Source of the DNA: a virus
DNA length: 59,582 nt
Direction: 5' to 3' (one strand)
IMG/VR virus record: IMGVR_UViG_3300025082_000008
Location: 1 to 59,582 of that record
The notes under the pieces were generated by a model, which had not been told where the DNA came from, made no database searches, and saw only the letters and a list, made by a program, of their open reading frames with translations. Shown piece by piece: positions 17,828 to 25,872 of this stretch (its first letter is position 1; each line of letters begins with the position of its first letter). The position numbers were made by a program, and so were the translations under genes.

Positions 17828-19135
17828 ATGCCTTCGCTACAAACTTTATTTGCAGAAACGTCTGACTATAACATAGATAGTAAGCATTTAAAAAAAGTTT
17901 CTAAAGTTTGTAGTCGTCTTGGCAGCGCAGAAAACTTACTACCTTCAATGAGTTATCCGTCAGTTAATTCTGCAGCATTTGATAATGATTTGGATGAAGT
18001 GGTGAGATGTATTAAACACCCACATATGGATAATAGATTTATAAAATGTTCTGATGGCTCAGTTGAAGAAACATTTAAATCGTTTTTAGAAAGAGAGCAT
18101 AATGACTTCATAGACTGGAGTGAAATATCAAAACTATTAGAAGAGGTTGATACAATAGTTTTGAGGCTAAAATACGAGTATAAAAGACCCAGGCCCAAAT
18201 GTTTTTTAATAGATGTCAGTGACAGATATAGAACAATAAAAGATTCGAAATCACCCTCTTTTCCTAGTGGTCATACAGCAATTGCATATTTTTTATCCGG
18301 AATACTATCTAAACTCATTCCAGAGCTTACAGGTGATCTTTTGACATTATCTGAGATGGTAGGACAGTCAAGAATTGAAAATGGTGTACATTTTCCTTCT
18401 GATATTTTGTATGGGAGGCTAGTGGGCGAAATGTTATCTGACAGCTACAATAATGAAGAAAGACGCATAATAGATGGGTTAAAAAGAAATCACTATCGTG
18501 AGTGTAGTCAAAATTTGAGAGATGTTGCAGAAAAGATACGTCCAAGTCACTTGAAGGTAGATGCTTTGGATAGCTACGCAAGGGACCTGGCACAATATAT
18601 TTTTAGAACTAATCAGATAGAGCGATATTCTTTGGACTTCGATGATTGCAATCAATCTGCTCGGGAATTTTTAATGGGTTATCCATCAGACTATGTAACT
18701 GATGATAAACACATAAGCTCAACACTTGACGGAATTGTGTATACAAATCTACTTGAGACTATTGATAGTCCACAAAAAATTATACAGACACACAGGGCGT
18801 TTCATCCCGACGTCATAGAAAGACAAGCCCCCGGTTCTTTACGAGACTTTTCACATGCTTCTCCGTCAGGTACAGCTTACTCAGAACCTCAGGATATTCT
18901 TCATTGTTTGAAACAGTGTTGTAAGATCAAAGATCAACCTGTGCTAAAGCATATTGTCTATGAATGGGTGCACCCATTTTGTGATGGTAACGGTCGTTCT
19001 GGAAGGTTAATTCTAGCGTCAGACTTAGGTTATAACTTTGATATTGCTAACCAGGTTATTGATGACAACTACATTCCAATGTTAAGAGAGTTCATGGAAA
19101 ATACAGATATGAACGATTTAGTAAATAGCTTATGA
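17828..19135 (+). CDS. PAP2-type acid phosphatase / Fic AMP-transferase fusion protein
   Basis: 435 residues in one uninterrupted frame with two complete catalytic signatures. The PAP2 (acid phosphatase/haloperoxidase) part has K115-x6-R122-P123, PSGH at 146-149 and SR-x5-H-x3-D at 181-192 (SRIENGVHFPSD), i.e. all three motifs. The Fic part has HPFCDGNGRSGR at 382-393, the canonical HPFx(D/E)GNGRxxR, preceded by an arm-like segment (PGSLRDFSHASPSG, YSEPQDI). Fic enzymes usually transfer AMP (or another nucleotide-derived group) to a protein hydroxyl; PAP2 enzymes remove phosphate. No signal peptide or membrane segment is seen, so it is probably cytosolic. Upstream of the Fic core, SSTLDG (297-302) resembles the inhibitory (S/T)xxxE(G/N) motif with Asp for Glu. 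Target is unknown; acting on host proteins or nucleotides is inference. Confidence 0.85.
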   Translation: MPSLQTLFAETSDYNIDSKHLKKVSKVCSRLGSAENLLPSMSYPSVNSAAFDNDLDEVVRCIKHPHMDNRFIKCSDGSVEETFKSFLEREHNDFIDWSEISKLLEEVDTIVLRLKYEYKRPRPKCFLIDVSDRYRTIKDSKSPSFPSGHTAIAYFLSGILSKLIPELTGDLLTLSEMVGQSRIENGVHFPSDILYGRLVGEMLSDSYNNEERRIIDGLKRNHYRECSQNLRDVAEKIRPSHLKVDALDSYARDLAQYIFRTNQIERYSLDFDDCNQSAREFLMGYPSDYVTDDKHISSTLDGIVYTNLLETIDSPQKIIQTHRAFHPDVIERQAPGSLRDFSHASPSGTAYSEPQDILHCLKQCCKIKDQPVLKHIVYEWVHPFCDGNGRSGRLILASDLGYNFDIANQVIDDNYIPMLREFMENTDMNDLVNSL

Positions 19136-19144
19136 TTGATTTTC

Positions 19145-19173
19145 GTGTAACTTTTCATTTTTTGTTTTATAAT
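19145..19173 (+). promoter_or_regulatory. Phage promoter, GTGTAAC-N16-TATAAT
   Basis: A -35-like GTGTAAC (19145-19151), exactly 16 bases, then TATAAT (19168-19173, continuing ATTAT). The same arrangement precedes the genes at 19710, 20817, 37280 and 39226. It lies in the gap after the PAP2-Fic gene and 36 bases before the next start. Confidence 0.65.
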
Positions 19174-19209
19174 ATTATCAAGAAATGAGTTTAATAAGCG
19201 GAGAGGGCA

Positions 19210-19644
19210 ATGATTCCAAAGCTGACACAATCACAGATCAAAATGATCAAAGAAGAGCTTCAAAAGAATGTTGAAGAATTCGACGCAGAAGAAGACCTTG
19301 ATACTGTTGACTTAGCAGCTGTTAAAAAGCGTTATTCGTATGAGTTAAACGACGACGGAACGATGCATTCAGATGAGAAAACAATCAATAGGCAGATCAA
19401 GCGAAAGATGCTTCGAGAAGCCAGAAATACGAAGAAAGTATCTGTTGCGTGGAATTTAGAGGCAGGTGATACTGTCCAATTTAAGAAGAACGGAACAATT
19501 GTATACGGGATGATCGTAAAGCAGTCAGCAGATGGAAGTTACAGAAACGTATCAGAAGCAAAGTATAGAGGGAAAGTTCTCGTTATGTGTGCTTCTGGCA
19601 ATATCTGGATGAATCCAAATAAGCTTGAAAAGCTTGATGACTAA
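19210..19644 (+). CDS. Small protein with N-terminal helix motif and SH3-like C-terminal domain
   Basis: 144 residues, with GGAGAGG just upstream of the ATG. The N-terminus (PKLTQSQIKMIKEELQKNV) is the recurrent helix motif seen in several small proteins of this phage. An acidic linker follows. The C-terminal half is beta-rich (VSVAWNLEAGDTVQFKKNG, VYGMIVKQSADG, GKVLVMCASGNIWMNP), consistent with a small SH3/KOW-like barrel that could bind nucleic acid or protein. It has its own promoter upstream and is followed by another copy of that promoter. Function is unknown. Confidence 0.6.
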   Translation: MIPKLTQSQIKMIKEELQKNVEEFDAEEDLDTVDLAAVKKRYSYELNDDGTMHSDEKTINRQIKRKMLREARNTKKVSVAWNLEAGDTVQFKKNGTIVYGMIVKQSADGSYRNVSEAKYRGKVLVMCASGNIWMNPNKLEKLDD

Positions 19645-19650
19645 GAACTC

Positions 19651-19679
19651 GTGCAATATTAAGAAAAACAATTTATAAT
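19651..19679 (+). promoter_or_regulatory. Phage promoter, GTGCAAT-N16-TATAAT
   Basis: GTGCAAT (19651-19657), 16 bases, TATAAT (19674-19679, then ATAG). It starts 7 bases after the previous stop and drives the AAA+ ATPase gene at 19710. Confidence 0.75.
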
Positions 19680-19709
19680 ATAGAAGAACAAATCATTAAA
19701 GGATAAAAA

Positions 19710-20762
19710 ATGAATATCAAAACCTTCGTTCAAGTTATTTCGGCTCTCCCACCCCATATCGCAGTGTTGGCAAAGGGACCAACTGGAATCGGTAAGTCAG
19801 ACATCTTTAAGGCTGTTGGAAATAATCTTTCCATGCCTGTTATCGACCGTCGACTGTCTCAGATGACAGAGGGCGATATCATCGGGCTCCCTGAGCTCAC
19901 TGACGGCATCACACGATTTGCGCCAGTGGACTGGTTTGTCCGGGCTTGCAATGAGCCGGTCGTTCTGTTCTTTGATGAGCTCAACAGAGCTACAATTGAG
20001 GTTCAGCAATGCGCGTTCCAGATCGTTCTTGATAGAGAGTTGAACGGGCACAAGTTGCATCCTGAGACTCGGGTCTATACTGCGATCAATGAAGGTAGTG
20101 AGTACCAAGTCACAGACATGGATCCTGCCTTGCTTCGTCGTTTCTTTGTAGCCACTCTAGAGCCTACGACTGAGGACTGGCTCGTCTGGGCGGAAGGTGC
20201 GGGCGTTGATGATGTCATCACTTCGTTCATTAAGAAATATCCCACACATCTCCGACATGACGGTGAGTTGCAGCCAGGAAAGGTGTATCCAAACCCGGCT
20301 TCGTGGGATCGCTTGGGTCAATCCCTTTGTTTCGCGAACATGGCACCCTCTGATTTGATTGGAGGAGAGGTACCTGACATTCTTTTCTCGATGTGCACGG
20401 GATTCATCGGCACAGAGACTGCTGTGGCATTTACTGATTACGTTAGAAATTACGAGATCAAGTTCTGTGCTGAGGATGTTCTTAACAACTGGAAGTCTAA
20501 GAAGTCTGGAATTAACAAGCTCACGAACGACAAGAAGAACGATCTTCTTAGTCAGATTGTGACATTCAGCAAGGATGTAGAGCTTACGCTAACTCAGGCA
20601 AAAAATGCATGCGCATTCGCAGCAACTTGCTCTGATGAGATCCTCGTTAATTTTATGAACTCAGTGATGGAGACCAAGAATATTCCTAACATCAGGAAGG
20701 TCCACAAGCACATCGCTCAGAGGGTTGTTGAGATCGTGAATGCTGCTCAAGCTATGAAGTAA
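19710..20762 (+). CDS. MoxR-type AAA+ ATPase
   Basis: 350 residues with an AAAGGA ribosome site. Walker A is GPTGIGKS (residues 23-30) and Walker B is VVLFFDELNRA (Asp89-Glu90). An arginine-finger-like DPALLRRFF lies near residue 140. The short N-terminus and "DELNRA" wording are typical of MoxR/RavA-like AAA+ ATPases, which work with von Willebrand A partners as chaperones that remodel or activate protein complexes. Exactly such a partner follows at 20817. Codons contain more C/G-ending forms than neighbouring genes, suggesting high expression. It has its own promoter, as does its partner. The substrate is unknown. Confidence 0.8.
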   Translation: MNIKTFVQVISALPPHIAVLAKGPTGIGKSDIFKAVGNNLSMPVIDRRLSQMTEGDIIGLPELTDGITRFAPVDWFVRACNEPVVLFFDELNRATIEVQQCAFQIVLDRELNGHKLHPETRVYTAINEGSEYQVTDMDPALLRRFFVATLEPTTEDWLVWAEGAGVDDVITSFIKKYPTHLRHDGELQPGKVYPNPASWDRLGQSLCFANMAPSDLIGGEVPDILFSMCTGFIGTETAVAFTDYVRNYEIKFCAEDVLNNWKSKKSGINKLTNDKKNDLLSQIVTFSKDVELTLTQAKNACAFAATCSDEILVNFMNSVMETKNIPNIRKVHKHIAQRVVEIVNAAQAMK

Positions 20763-20765
20763 TTC

Positions 20766-20794
20766 GTGCAATTAATATAAATATGTTGTATGAT
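20766..20794 (+). promoter_or_regulatory. Phage promoter, GTGCAAT-N16-TATGAT
   Basis: GTGCAAT (20766-20772), 16 bases, TATGAT (20789-20794, then ATAG). It is immediately downstream of the ATPase stop and 22 bases before the start of the metallopeptidase/VWA gene. Confidence 0.75.
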
Positions 20795-20816
20795 ATAGGC
20801 AACAAGAGGATATAAC

Positions 20817-22106
20817 ATGACTCCCCAAGCACAAATTAGCGAAGATATCGCTACATGCACTCCGACTCTCACAGAAGCGAGGTTCAGTAAGATCTTGATT
20901 AAGTTCTTGCTCAATGAACCTTTCTTTTCTTCTATTGTCAGGAATCTCAGAAAGGAAAAGACATATAGCATTCCAACTGCAGGTGTGACATTTATTGATG
21001 GGTCAATGTCGTTGTACTGGAATCCAGATTTTATCTCTAGTCTTAACACAAGAAAGACGTTTGGTCTGCTTAAGCATGAGTGTTATCACCTTATTTTTAG
21101 ACATCTGACGTCAAGAAAGCAAGATCCTCATCTTTTTTGGAACATTGCAACTGATCTTGCGATTAATAGCACAATTCCTGAAGATGAGTTGCCAGACGGT
21201 GGTCTGGTTCCAGGAAAGCCTCTTGAGATCAAGTCAGACTCACCGCTTCCAGACGATGTCAGAGAGCAGGCAGAAAAGATGTCAGCTTTTATTGAGTCAT
21301 TGCCACGGAATCGTGCATCTGAGTGGTACATGGAACGACTCATGGAAAATCCTGAGATTCAAGAAGCGTGCAAGACAGTTTTTGAACCGGGCGAACCGGG
21401 TGAAGGCTCAGCTGCAGGATTCGACTTTCACTTTGATGATGACATGTCTGACGGCGAGCGTGAGATGATTGATGCTCGAGTAAAGAAGATCGTTGGTGAA
21501 GCTGTTGAAAGAGCAGATAGAACTAATTCGTGGGGCTCTGCACCAAGTGAGATGAGGTCAAAGATTCGATCAATGCTCGATGACACTGTTGACTGGAAGA
21601 AGGTCTTGCATTACTTCTGCGGAACTAAGCAGAGAGCAAATAAGTCACGTACATTCAAGAGAATTAATAGAAAGTATCCTTACATTCATCCTGGTCGCAA
21701 GATTAAGCACACGTCAAATCTTGCAATTTACATCGATCAGAGCGGTAGCTGCTCTGACGACGACATCGCTATGTTCTTTGGTGCTCTGTCTGATTTCTCA
21801 AAGGAAGTCAAGTTCACAGTTTACCACTTTGACACTAGTGTTGATGAGAAAAGTAAGCATGTCTGGAGAAAGCGTCAACCGCACCGAGATCCCTATAGAA
21901 CGAGAAGCGGTGGGACTTGTTTCGATTCTGTCGAGACACACTTCAGAACAACACGTGGCGAATACGATGGATACATCATTATGACTGATGGTGCTGCTCC
22001 TAAACCAAAAAATTGTATTTCTAAGAGATGTTGGGTAGTATTACCAGGACAACAGCTTCATTTTGCACCTGAAAAGAGGGACACAGTAGTGACGATGAAG
22101 TGTTAA
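20817..22106 (+). CDS. DUF2201-like metallopeptidase/VWA protein, MoxR partner
   Basis: 429 residues, AGAGGA ribosome site. The N-terminal half has HECYHLIFRH (HExxH zinc motif, His87-Glu88, His91), then an acidic segment. The C-terminal half has a VWA-like MIDAS sequence IYIDQSGSCSD (Asp307-x-Ser-x-Ser) and later RSGGTCFDSVE and YIIMTDGAAPKP. This order (HExxH domain plus VWA-like domain) matches the DUF2201 family, typically paired with MoxR ATPases, as here. The pair probably acts as a protein-remodelling or proteolytic machine in the host cell. Whether the HExxH site is an active protease is unknown. Confidence 0.75.
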   Translation: MTPQAQISEDIATCTPTLTEARFSKILIKFLLNEPFFSSIVRNLRKEKTYSIPTAGVTFIDGSMSLYWNPDFISSLNTRKTFGLLKHECYHLIFRHLTSRKQDPHLFWNIATDLAINSTIPEDELPDGGLVPGKPLEIKSDSPLPDDVREQAEKMSAFIESLPRNRASEWYMERLMENPEIQEACKTVFEPGEPGEGSAAGFDFHFDDDMSDGEREMIDARVKKIVGEAVERADRTNSWGSAPSEMRSKIRSMLDDTVDWKKVLHYFCGTKQRANKSRTFKRINRKYPYIHPGRKIKHTSNLAIYIDQSGSCSDDDIAMFFGALSDFSKEVKFTVYHFDTSVDEKSKHVWRKRQPHRDPYRTRSGGTCFDSVETHFRTTRGEYDGYIIMTDGAAPKPKNCISKRCWVVLPGQQLHFAPEKRDTVVTMKC

Positions 22107-22113
22107 GGAATTA

Positions 22114-25100
22114 ATGAAAATACTACATATCGCTGATGTGCATTGGCGAGGTCTAACAAGACACCAAGAGTATATCTTGTCTTTTAAACGGATGTTTACT
22201 AAGGCAAAAATGCTTGAGCCCGATGTAATCTATGTTGGTGGCGATATCGTCCACTCAAAAACGCAGGGTATTTCTCCTGAGTTAATAGACTGTCTTTGCT
22301 GGTGGTTTACAGAGATGGCAAAGATTGCACCAACACATGTAATTCTTGGGAATCATGACGGTCTGATACTAAACAAAGACAGACAGGATGCAATAACACC
22401 AATAATTGATGCATTAAATAATTCAAATATACACCTCTACAAAGAATCAGGGACATATGACGTAGGCATTCCAGGCTTTGAGTGGTGTGTCTTTTCGTGC
22501 TTTGATGAAGAGAGGTGGGGTACTGTTTCGCCTAGCAATGACAAGATCAGTCTTGCTCTGTATCATGGTGCAGTCCGCGGGTCTTTGACAGACACAGACT
22601 GGCAGCTCGACGGTGAAATCAACGTGTCCGCGTTTAAAGACTATGATTTTGCGCTGCTTGGCGACATTCATAAGCGACAATTCTTAAATGAAGATAAGAC
22701 AGTCGCATATTGCGGATCTACGATTCAACAAAATTATGGAGAAGACTCAGAGAAGGGATTTCTCTTTTGGGATATTCGTAGCACTGATGATTTTGATGTA
22801 GAATTTTATCAAGTTGACAATGATTACGTTTTTGCAACTGTTGACTGGAAGGGTAACGTAGAATCAACTGTCTTGGCATGTAATCAGTATCCTAACTTAA
22901 CAAGATTTAGAATTAGATCTGACAATTACATATCACAGTCAGACTCGAGAAGATTACAGAAAATCTTATCAAAGAAGAACAATGCAACAGAAGTTGTTTT
23001 TAAGATAGATACAAAACTAGAGACAGACTTTATTAACCAAGGTGGTAAAGACTCGCTTGATCTTAGAGACGTCAATGTGCATAAACGATTAATTAGTGAC
23101 TACTATGTTAGTCACAATTTAGGAACTGAAGACTCAGAAGCTTTAGACAGCATGACTGAGGAATACTTGTCAGAAGTGTTGCAAGATGAAAGAGACTTAA
23201 GAAACATAAAGTGGTCAATTAGTAAGATCAAGTTTGATAATATTTTTTCGTATGGCCCTAAGAACTATATAAATTTCGAAAATTTACCCGGAATAACTGG
23301 AATATTCGGTAAAAATGCGAAAGGGAAGTCATCAATTATTGGAACGATAGCGTACGCGCTATTCAATACTACTGATAGAGGAAGCATTAAAAATCTTCAC
23401 GTGATCAATACTAGACACAATTCATGCAAAGTAGAGATAGATTTACTGATTAATAATGTTCCGCACAGAATCATACGATCGACTGTTAAAAAACAGAGCA
23501 AGAAGGGCTATTGGGCACCTACAACGTTAAAGTTCTTCAAGCTAAATAGTCTGGGCGAGATCATAGAAGACATGACTGAGGAGCAACGAAGAGAAACTGA
23601 AAAAATAGTTAGAGGAATGATAGGAACTTCAGAAGAGTTCTTGATGACTAGTTTAGCTTCACAAGGTGAAATGAATACCTTTATAAGAGAGAAGGCTTCA
23701 CAAAGAAAGACAATTCTAACAAATTTCTTAGATTTGACAGTTTTTGATAAAATGAATGAGCTGGCCAAGAAGACATCAAATGACTTAAGAGCAGAGGCTA
23801 GACATCTTTCTGACAACAACTGGAAGAAAAGAATAGAAACACTTACAGCAGACATTTCTACACAGGAGTCTGGACTATACACCTCCCGCGAAGATATTAA
23901 GCGAACAAAAGCGTCAATTGAAATATTGACCAGGGAGCTTCATGAGTCAAGCGATTCTGTCTACGTTGACGAACAAGAGGTCAAGAACGCAGAAAAAACA
24001 CACAGGGCATCAATAACAAGAAAAGAAAACATACAAGTTGAACTAGATGAATTACGAGACAAGATATTTGACACTGAAGATAAAATTGAAAAGATAACTG
24101 ATTTTCTTACGACATTTGATATAGACGATGTTAAAGAAAAGAGAGCAGCACAGTTACAGATAGAAAAAACTTTGTATGAAGTAACAAATGACTATAATTT
24201 AGAAAAGAAAGAATTGTCAGTATTAACAAAGTCTGTTGATAAGTTAAAAGAAGTGCCCTGCGGTGATCAATTTCCAACATGTAAGTTTATTAAGGAATCA
24301 CATAAGAACAAGAAGAAGCTTCAAAGTCAGGAAGAAAAAGTTATTGTTTTAAGAACGCACATGTCTGACATTAATTCTGCATTTAAAAAGCTAGTCAGAG
24401 AAGACTATGAGAAGAAAATAGAAAAGTATAACGTAATTCTACAAAAGAAGGTGTCTCTTGTTACATCAATTTCGGAAAAAAGAGTAAAGATCAATAGTCT
24501 TGAGAATGATATCACTAATTTAACGAGGACAATAAAAGAAAAGAAAGAGAAGCTTCAAGATCTTAGCGCTCGATTTGAGAGTCAAGATGAGAATGACGCG
24601 CGCGTAGGACTAAGCAGTAGAATACAAGAAAAAAAGCGAGATTTAAATCGTTTTGATAAAAATAGAATTCAAATTATTAATAATATTGCCAATTCAAAAG
24701 CATCATTATCTGTTGCAGAGAGCCAAAAATTTGATTATGAGCGTGTGAATAAAAGCATAAGAATATTTGACTTATTCATTCAAGCAACATCGAAGAGGGG
24801 AATTCCGGTTCAAATTATTAGTACTTTGTTACCTAAGATTAACGCTGAGATCTCAAAGATCCTTAAGGGTGTGGTTGATTTCACAGTTGTCTTGGAGGCT
24901 GACCTAGATTCAAACTCAATGGACATATATATTGACTACGGTGATTCAAGGCGAATTGTTGAACTGGGATCTGGCATGGAGAAGATGTTATCATCACTAG
25001 CTATTAGAGTGGCATTAATTAATATTTCATCACTTCCAAAGACAAATATGCTGATGATCGACGAAGGGTTTGGATCACTTGATGAAACAAATCTTGAATC

Positions 25101-25242
25101 GTGTGGAAAATTATTACATTCTCTTAAGAAGTGGTTTAAGAACATTATAGTCATTTCTCACATAGATACAGTTAAAGATATTGTTGACAACACGATAGAC
25201 ATCACAAAGAAAGGTTCTGATTCACATGTCAAGAGTTTATAA
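22114..25242 (+). CDS. Fused SbcD-SbcC (T4 gp47-gp46-like) recombination nuclease
   Basis: 1042 residues. Residues 1-~330 are a Mre11/SbcD/gp47-like metallophosphoesterase: HIADVHW (Asp8, His10), GGDIVHS (Asp44), LGNHDG (80-83), ALYHGAVRG and LLGDIHKRQ. Residues ~355-1042 are a Rad50/SbcC/gp46-like ATPase: Walker A GKNAKGKSS (399-407), Q-loop region ASQGEMN, long coiled coils, a hook region with CGDQFPTC (716-723), signature ELGSGMEKMLSSLA, and Walker B MLMIDEGFGSLDE (Asp983-Glu984). T4 encodes these as separate genes 47 and 46; here one chain holds both. Role: resection of DNA ends for recombination-dependent replication and degradation of host DNA. It overlaps the next gene by 17 bases. Confidence 0.85.
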   Translation: MKILHIADVHWRGLTRHQEYILSFKRMFTKAKMLEPDVIYVGGDIVHSKTQGISPELIDCLCWWFTEMAKIAPTHVILGNHDGLILNKDRQDAITPIIDALNNSNIHLYKESGTYDVGIPGFEWCVFSCFDEERWGTVSPSNDKISLALYHGAVRGSLTDTDWQLDGEINVSAFKDYDFALLGDIHKRQFLNEDKTVAYCGSTIQQNYGEDSEKGFLFWDIRSTDDFDVEFYQVDNDYVFATVDWKGNVESTVLACNQYPNLTRFRIRSDNYISQSDSRRLQKILSKKNNATEVVFKIDTKLETDFINQGGKDSLDLRDVNVHKRLISDYYVSHNLGTEDSEALDSMTEEYLSEVLQDERDLRNIKWSISKIKFDNIFSYGPKNYINFENLPGITGIFGKNAKGKSSIIGTIAYALFNTTDRGSIKNLHVINTRHNSCKVEIDLLINNVPHRIIRSTVKKQSKKGYWAPTTLKFFKLNSLGEIIEDMTEEQRRETEKIVRGMIGTSEEFLMTSLASQGEMNTFIREKASQRKTILTNFLDLTVFDKMNELAKKTSNDLRAEARHLSDNNWKKRIETLTADISTQESGLYTSREDIKRTKASIEILTRELHESSDSVYVDEQEVKNAEKTHRASITRKENIQVELDELRDKIFDTEDKIEKITDFLTTFDIDDVKEKRAAQLQIEKTLYEVTNDYNLEKKELSVLTKSVDKLKEVPCGDQFPTCKFIKESHKNKKKLQSQEEKVIVLRTHMSDINSAFKKLVREDYEKKIEKYNVILQKKVSLVTSISEKRVKINSLENDITNLTRTIKEKKEKLQDLSARFESQDENDARVGLSSRIQEKKRDLNRFDKNRIQIINNIANSKASLSVAESQKFDYERVNKSIRIFDLFIQATSKRGIPVQIISTLLPKINAEISKILKGVVDFTVVLEADLDSNSMDIYIDYGDSRRIVELGSGMEKMLSSLAIRVALINISSLPKTNMLMIDEGFGSLDETNLESCGKLLHSLKKWFKNIIVISHIDTVKDIVDNTIDITKKGSDSHVKSL

Positions 25243-25492
25243 CGTTAGAACATACGAGGGGGCAGATACTGACAATAATAGTTTTTATTGTCAAATTTGC
25301 AAGTATCCTATTATAAGCAGAGAAGATATCTCGTCAAACAAATCGTATAAGTGTTGCAATGATTGTTATTTAACATTTATTGAGTCGAGAAAGCAAGAAT
25401 GGGCAAAAGGTTGGCGTCCAAAACAAAATAAGGTAGATAGTTATATAGAGACAAAAAATAAACTCTATCAAAAAACGAGGAGATTACTGTGA
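25226..25492 (+). CDS. Small zinc-ribbon protein
   Basis: 88 residues, starting inside the 3' end of the recombination nuclease gene. Two Cys pairs, YCQICKYP and CCNDCYLTF, spaced about 24 residues apart, look like a four-Cys zinc ribbon. The C-terminal half is Lys/Arg-rich, with an aromatic EWAKGWRPKQ segment. Its stop overlaps the GTG start of the next gene (GTGA). It could contact DNA or the terminase; this is inferred only from position. Function is otherwise unknown. Confidence 0.6.
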   Translation: MSRVYNVRTYEGADTDNNSFYCQICKYPIISREDISSNKSYKCCNDCYLTFIESRKQEWAKGWRPKQNKVDSYIETKNKLYQKTRRLL

Positions 25493-25872
25493 ATTTTGAA
25501 GAATATAATATTTTAGGTTCAATTGTTGAGGATGTGTACGGAACAGCACGGAGCGAAGAGTCAAACGGCTCTTTCAAGATTGTTTCGAAAATAGTGGGAG
25601 AGGAAAGACTTAGAATTACTTGCATGATTATTGTTAATCTATTGAACAGGTCAGAAATGCAAAAGGAATCTTCCAAAGCAAAAGAGCAACTCGCAAAGGC
25701 GTGTAATGAACATCTTAAAGAGATAAAGAAGCAGTTTAAGTCTAATGCAGGAAGGGCACTCAAAACAAAAGAATTGGGTCATGACCAGTCCGTTGAATTA
25801 ATCAATATGTCTGTGTATTCACCAAAGGGAACGGCACTAGTCAGATGCGTGTATAATTTTGAAGCTAAGTGA
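25489..25872 (+). CDS. Small protein directly upstream of TerL; candidate terminase small subunit by position
   Basis: 127 residues from a GTG that overlaps the previous stop. The pattern is beta-strand (FKIVSKIVG), beta-strand (RITCMIIVNLL), a long charged helix (residues ~66-100) and a final beta pair (ALVRCVYNFEAK). I do not recognise the family. Its stop overlaps the TerL start, so the two are translationally coupled. A small subunit is expected in this place in many phages, but there is no helix-turn-helix signature, and T4 gp16 looks different. The identification is therefore tentative. Confidence 0.5.
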   Translation: MNFEEYNILGSIVEDVYGTARSEESNGSFKIVSKIVGEERLRITCMIIVNLLNRSEMQKESSKAKEQLAKACNEHLKEIKKQFKSNAGRALKTKELGHDQSVELINMSVYSPKGTALVRCVYNFEAK

